Assembly: GCA_003150355.1 (NCBI GenBank)
Contig: QAMJ01000011.1
Span: forward strand, 1 to 64,000
Reading direction: 5' to 3'
Source: Clostridiales bacterium
Lineage (GTDB): Bacteria; Bacillota; Clostridia; Oscillospirales; Oscillospiraceae
Length of the DNA: 64,000 nucleotides
The notes beneath the pieces were generated by a model. The model saw nothing but the letters and a program-made list of their open reading frames with translations, ran no database searches and was not told where the DNA came from. The position numbers and the translations under genes are program-made. Below, piece after piece: positions 60,454-64,000 of this stretch (its first letter is position 1; every line of letters begins with the position of its first letter).

Positions 60454-61400
60454 GCAATATGGAATACATTGTAGCCGGTTACAACATGCTGACGGATATC
60501 ACCTATTCCGACGGCAGCACCATAGAAAACACCCCCGGCGGCTCGTTCTATTCCGCCTCCGGGGTCAAGTTCTGGCGCGACAGCGTCGCCTACGTCGGCA
60601 CTGCCGGGCCGGATTTTGAGCGCTGGTACGGGAAATGGTTCTCCGATAACTCCATTGACTGCCGCGTGAAGCCCTGTCTGGCGAAAACGCTCAAGTACAC
60701 CCTCTCCTACGCCGCAAACGGTATATGGTCGGAGGAGTGCAGCTACGGCGAGGAATACGAGGCCATGGCAAAGGACGTCGGCCGTATTACTCCCGAAATG
60801 CTCGGCGAGTGCGTGGACGCCGTCACCCGCGGCATCTACCTTGAGGCGAGCCTTTCGGCAAAGATCGCCGACCATTTTGCCGAGGTCAAATCACTTATCC
60901 CGAACGGCGTTTTCCTCTGGGAAATCAACGGCGACGACCTGCGCGATCCCGCAAAGCGGGACGCCATTGAGGAGCGCATCGCCATTGCCGACGCATTCTC
61001 ACTTAACCTTGACGAAGCTCAGGGCTTCTTCGGCACGGATGACGGGGACGTCATCCTGCAAAGTCTCTCAGCCTACGGCAAGCCCTGCTTCTTCCGTCTC
61101 GGGGAGAAGGGCTCCGGCATCGTGCGTCCCGAGGGCGCGGTGTTCGGCCGCTCCGTCGGGACGGAGAAGAGCGTCGACCCCACGGGCTGCGGCAACTGCT
61201 CTACCGCTGCGGCGATGATAGGCCTTGCCGAAGCTCTGCCGGATGAAATGACCGTCGCTATGGCCAATATCGCGGCGGGACACTGCGCGGCGCAGTTCGG
61301 CCCCTGGCCGTGCGTGACGCGGGAGAGCCGCAGCGAGGCGTATGCGGAGCTTGACAGTTATCTTGCCGCCGCGCCTTTTGTTTACGGGAGGCTTTTATGA
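60450..61400 (+). CDS. PfkB-family kinase with Asp-to-Asn in the catalytic motif
   Basis: 316 residues. Ribokinase-like fold with NTPGGSFYSASGVKFWRDSV at the N-terminus and VDPTGCGNCSTAAAMIGLA at the usual DTxGAGD site. The Asp there is the catalytic base and is Asn here. GTG 60450 overlaps the ATPase stop (GTGA); ATG 60459 is the alternative. It probably phosphorylates a sugar, amino-sugar or nucleoside taken up by the transporter, or may bind only. Confidence 0.8.
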   Translation: MSNMEYIVAGYNMLTDITYSDGSTIENTPGGSFYSASGVKFWRDSVAYVGTAGPDFERWYGKWFSDNSIDCRVKPCLAKTLKYTLSYAANGIWSEECSYGEEYEAMAKDVGRITPEMLGECVDAVTRGIYLEASLSAKIADHFAEVKSLIPNGVFLWEINGDDLRDPAKRDAIEERIAIADAFSLNLDEAQGFFGTDDGDVILQSLSAYGKPCFFRLGEKGSGIVRPEGAVFGRSVGTEKSVDPTGCGNCSTAAAMIGLAEALPDEMTVAMANIAAGHCAAQFGPWPCVTRESRSEAYAELDSYLAAAPFVYGRLL

Positions 61401-62134
61401 AAGCATTCAGCGAAGTATTCAAAGAAACCAAACCCATCATCGGCGTCATCCACCTCAAGGGAACGGACGAGGCCGATATCCGCGGGCGCGCCAAAAGGGA
61501 GATCGAGCTCTACCTCAACGGCGGGCTCGACGGCATTATAGTTGAGGACTATTTCGGAACGTACCCGAACCTTGTCTGGGCGCTGGGTTATCTGCAGGAG
61601 CAGAAGCTCGGTATCCCCTACGGCGTAAACTGCCTGAACTTCGATTCGCTCTGCTTCAAGCTCGCGCGGGACTTCTCCTGCGATTTTCTCCAGCTTGATT
61701 CCGTCGTCGGCCATGTGAAGCCGCGCGACGAAGCGACGCTCGACGCTTTCTTCGCCCTTGAGCGCCCCACCTGCACTTCTCTCGTTCTCGGCGGAGTGCG
61801 CTTCAAGTACCAGCCGGTGCTCTCGGAGCACACTGTGGAGGAGGACATCGAGACGGCGAAGGGTCGCTGCGACGCGATATGCGTGACCGGCGACGGCACC
61901 GGCATGGAAGCGCCCATCGATAAGATCCGCCGCTTCAAGCTCGCCTGCGTGGACACGCCGCTTGTTATATGCTCGGGCGTGAACGTGGATAACTGCGCAG
62001 AGCAGCTCGCCGTCGCGGACGGCGCGGTGGTCGGCAGCTTCTTCAAGGACACCGGTAAAGACACCGGCGACGTCTCCGCAGAAAAGATCGAGCTTCTCAT
62101 GCAGCAGGTGTACGCGCTGCGCGGAAAGCTATGA
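61397..62134 (+). CDS. BtpA/SgcQ-family protein
   Basis: 245 residues, TIM-barrel fold. KPIIGVIHLKGTDEADIRGR, GLDGIIVEDYFGTYPNLVW, VTGDGTGMEAPIDKIRRF and VVGSFFKDTGKDTGDVS are typical. BtpA was first linked to photosystem I and SgcQ to a sugar cluster; enzyme activity is not established. It overlaps the PfkB gene (ATGA), so it probably acts on the same substrate path. Confidence 0.88.
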   Translation: MKAFSEVFKETKPIIGVIHLKGTDEADIRGRAKREIELYLNGGLDGIIVEDYFGTYPNLVWALGYLQEQKLGIPYGVNCLNFDSLCFKLARDFSCDFLQLDSVVGHVKPRDEATLDAFFALERPTCTSLVLGGVRFKYQPVLSEHTVEEDIETAKGRCDAICVTGDGTGMEAPIDKIRRFKLACVDTPLVICSGVNVDNCAEQLAVADGAVVGSFFKDTGKDTGDVSAEKIELLMQQVYALRGKL

Positions 62135-63498
62135 GCGCCGTGGAGGATATCAAAGCCGCCTCCTCGGAGCTGCTCACGGCTCCCCCGGCAAAGGCGCTGC
62201 TGCGCTTTGCCCTGCCGCTTATGGCGGGCGGCGCGTGCCAGCAGATATACGCGCTGACCGACGCAGCGGTCGTCGGGCGTGTGCTCGGCGTGAACGCGCT
62301 TTCGGCGCTCGGCGCATGCGACCTGCTCGTCTGGCTTGTCGGCGCGTCCCTCGGCGCTTTCACTCAGGGCTTTTCGATCCGTCTCTCCACCGCCTTCGGC
62401 GCGGGAGACAGGGAGCTTTTCTGCCGCACCGCCGCGACCTCGCTGCTGCTCGCGCTCGTCTCGGGGCTTATCCTCTGCATCGCGACGGAGCTGTGCGCCC
62501 CACTCATCCTCCACGCCATGCAGGTGCAGCCGGAGATATGGGACTATGCCCTCATATACCTGCGCACGATCTACGCGGGTATACCGCTTCTGATGCTGTA
62601 CCATTTCTTCTCGGGCGTACTGCGCTCCGTGGGCGACAGCCGCGCGCCGCTGCGCGCGATGCTCATATCCTCGGTGCTGAACATCGTCCTTGATATCGTG
62701 CTGGTCGCGTTTCTGCACCGCGGCATATTCGGTGCCGCCGCCGCGACGGTCTTTTCACAGGGCGTCTCGGCGCTCTACGCTGGGCTGTGCGCGCGTAAGC
62801 TCATCGCCCCGGAGGATAAAGCCGCGCTGCGCTATGACGGCGCTCTGACAAGACCGATGCTGCGCTTCTCCGTGCTCATGACAGTGCAGGTCGCGGTGAG
62901 CGCGGTCGGAGGACTCGTGACTCAAGCCGTGGTGAACACCTATCCCATTCCCTACATTGCGGGCTACACCGCGACGAACAAGCTATACGGCCTGCTCGAA
63001 TTTGCCGCGCTCTCCTACGGCTATGCGATCACGACCTACACCGGGCAGAACTACGGCGCGGGGAATATCCACCGCGTCCGCCGCGGGCTCATCGTCGGCG
63101 AGGGGCTTGCCCTCGCGACCTCCGCGCTCTTCTCGCTGCTGATCTTCACGGCGGGGCGGGCGCTGGTCATGGTCTTTCTTTCCGGTGACGCTGCGGATGT
63201 CGCCGCGGCCTGCGCGGTCGGGCTGAAGTTCCTGCGCATCATGGGTGTCGGAATGTCGATGCTGTACACGGTGCACTTTATGCGCTCTTTCGTGCAGGGG
63301 CTCGGCCACGCCGGGCTTGCCACGGCAGCCAGCGTATGCGAGCTGGCCGCGCGCCTTGCTTCGGTCTTCCTCCTCGGCGCGGTGCTCGGCACGGACTGTG
63401 TGCTCTATGCCGAGACGCTTGCATGGATCGCCGGGGCTGTCATCACGACGATCGGCGCGGTATACTACGCCCGGCGCTTGAAGACGCCCGTCGAATAA
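62131..63498 (+). CDS. MATE-family efflux transporter
   Basis: 455 residues, twelve membrane segments in two halves. LPLMAGGACQQIYALTDAAV, GAFTQGFSIRLSTAFGAGDR and YAITTYTGQNYGAGNIHRVR are MATE-type features (NorM/DinF-like). Exports drugs or metabolites by Na+ or H+ exchange. It overlaps the BtpA gene by four bases, so it is part of this operon. Substrate unknown. Confidence 0.9.
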   Translation: MSAVEDIKAASSELLTAPPAKALLRFALPLMAGGACQQIYALTDAAVVGRVLGVNALSALGACDLLVWLVGASLGAFTQGFSIRLSTAFGAGDRELFCRTAATSLLLALVSGLILCIATELCAPLILHAMQVQPEIWDYALIYLRTIYAGIPLLMLYHFFSGVLRSVGDSRAPLRAMLISSVLNIVLDIVLVAFLHRGIFGAAAATVFSQGVSALYAGLCARKLIAPEDKAALRYDGALTRPMLRFSVLMTVQVAVSAVGGLVTQAVVNTYPIPYIAGYTATNKLYGLLEFAALSYGYAITTYTGQNYGAGNIHRVRRGLIVGEGLALATSALFSLLIFTAGRALVMVFLSGDAADVAAACAVGLKFLRIMGVGMSMLYTVHFMRSFVQGLGHAGLATAASVCELAARLASVFLLGAVLGTDCVLYAETLAWIAGAVITTIGAVYYARRLKTPVE

Positions 63499-63520
63499 AC
63501 CTTGAAAAATTTTTTATACA

Positions 63521-63574
63521 AAACCGCCCCCGGGAAAGGCCGTGCTGCACGGTCTTTCCCGGGGGGCGGTTTTT
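63521..63574. terminator. Long bidirectional terminator
   Basis: AACCGCCCCCGGGAAAGGCC and GGTCTTTCCCGGGGGGCGG pair almost fully, then TTTTT. It ends the ABC-MATE operon and the convergent FmdE gene. Confidence 0.9.
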
Positions 63575-63579
63575 CTGCT

Positions 63580-63996
63580 TTATTTCTTTTTCGGCGGGAG
63601 ATCCGGCGGCGCTTCAAAGCGCACAGGCGTCTGCGTGAATACCTCGTCGAGCGGTGCGGTGAGGATAAAGTCCCTTTTCTCGTCGCGGCTCAGCCCCTCA
63701 GGCATAACGGCGGCGGCAAGCCTCACGCTCTTCCCGCTCTCGCGGTCATAGAAGTTGAACGCCGCCTCGTCACTGTCGCGCACTTCAAGACGCCCGTTCC
63801 CGACCGTCGTTCCGAAAACGACCTGTATCCCGTCGAGGTAGCAGGCGCGGCCCTCGGCGATGCAGTACAGGTTCTTCCCCTTTTTCTCGGGGCTCAGGAT
63901 ATCCAGCGCCGCAGCCGCGGCTCTGACCCCTATGGCAAGGCCGGGGCAGTAATGCCCGTGCAGCTCGCCCGCTTTTTCATACAGCTCTTTTATCAT
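63580..63996 (-). CDS. FmdE-family protein
   Basis: 138 residues. HGHYCPGLAIGVRAAAAALD is the FmdE N-terminal motif (HGHxCPG). It goes on with IAEGRACYLDGIQVVFGTTV and NFYDRESGKSVRLA. Related to formylmethanofuran dehydrogenase subunit E, though in Clostridia it is probably a metal-binding protein linked to molybdenum enzymes. The C-terminal tail is Pro/Lys-rich. Upstream region lies beyond the window. Confidence 0.85.
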   Translation of the reverse strand: MIKELYEKAGELHGHYCPGLAIGVRAAAAALDILSPEKKGKNLYCIAEGRACYLDGIQVVFGTTVGNGRLEVRDSDEAAFNFYDRESGKSVRLAAAVMPEGLSRDEKRDFILTAPLDEVFTQTPVRFEAPPDLPPKKK

Positions 63997-64000
63997 GTTC

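Overview
The window looks like a chromosome segment of an anaerobic Clostridia-type Firmicute, most likely a gut Oscillospiraceae/Ruminococcaceae relative. The evidence is the AAGGAGG ribosome binding sites, a SAM-I riboswitch before metK, the rpsF-ssb-rpsR and YerC/Hsp33 clusters, GC-rich housekeeping genes on the right, and a conjugative module of the type found in Clostridioides CTn2/4/5 and Tn1549.

Region 1 (1-10.6 kb) is accessory. A 2270-residue secreted RHS/YD-repeat protein ends in a GIY-YIG nuclease tip and is followed by a probable immunity gene. Next comes an operon of an XRE regulator, an ECF-like sigma factor, a membrane DUF4367 (anti-sigma-like) protein and a small secreted protein.

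Region 2 (10.8-33.0 kb) is an integrative conjugative element body, nearly all on the minus strand. It holds VirD4, a Toprim primase, a MobP relaxase with an RHH accessory protein and a candidate oriT, a NlpC/P60 hydrolase, VirB4, PrgI-like and VirB6-like membrane proteins, two DNA methyltransferases, DUF3849/DUF4314/LPD28 proteins and an ArdA-type anti-restriction cluster. A yefM-yoeB toxin-antitoxin pair sits on the plus strand. No recombinase is present. Two features stand out. A cytosine methyltransferase is split over two genes that overlap for 437 nt in different frames. At least four genes have their best start at a non-standard codon (ATA, ATT, ATA, CTG) behind a good Shine-Dalgarno or a stop-start overlap.

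Region 3 (33.1-40.0 kb) has a tRNA operon (Val-Phe-Gly-Cys), Hsp33, a methyltransferase, YerC, NfeD plus SPFH, a hexokinase, a small-export membrane protein and MTA/SAH nucleosidase.

Region 4 (40.0-42.5 kb) is a second toxin-immunity locus: a frameshifted nonspecific-endonuclease toxin followed by a SUFU-domain protein.

Region 5 (42.5-64 kb) is mostly core: a YyaL-type thioredoxin-domain protein, a thioesterase, a phosphatidyltransferase, a three-gene envelope operon (SxxK serine hydrolase, NAGPA glycosidase, Lgt-like protein lacking key residues), rpsF-ssb-rpsR, a FAD oxidase, an atypical SF1 helicase-nuclease, metK with its riboswitch, an MBL hydrolase, an amino-acid ABC transporter coupled to a PfkB kinase, BtpA and MATE genes, and FmdE.
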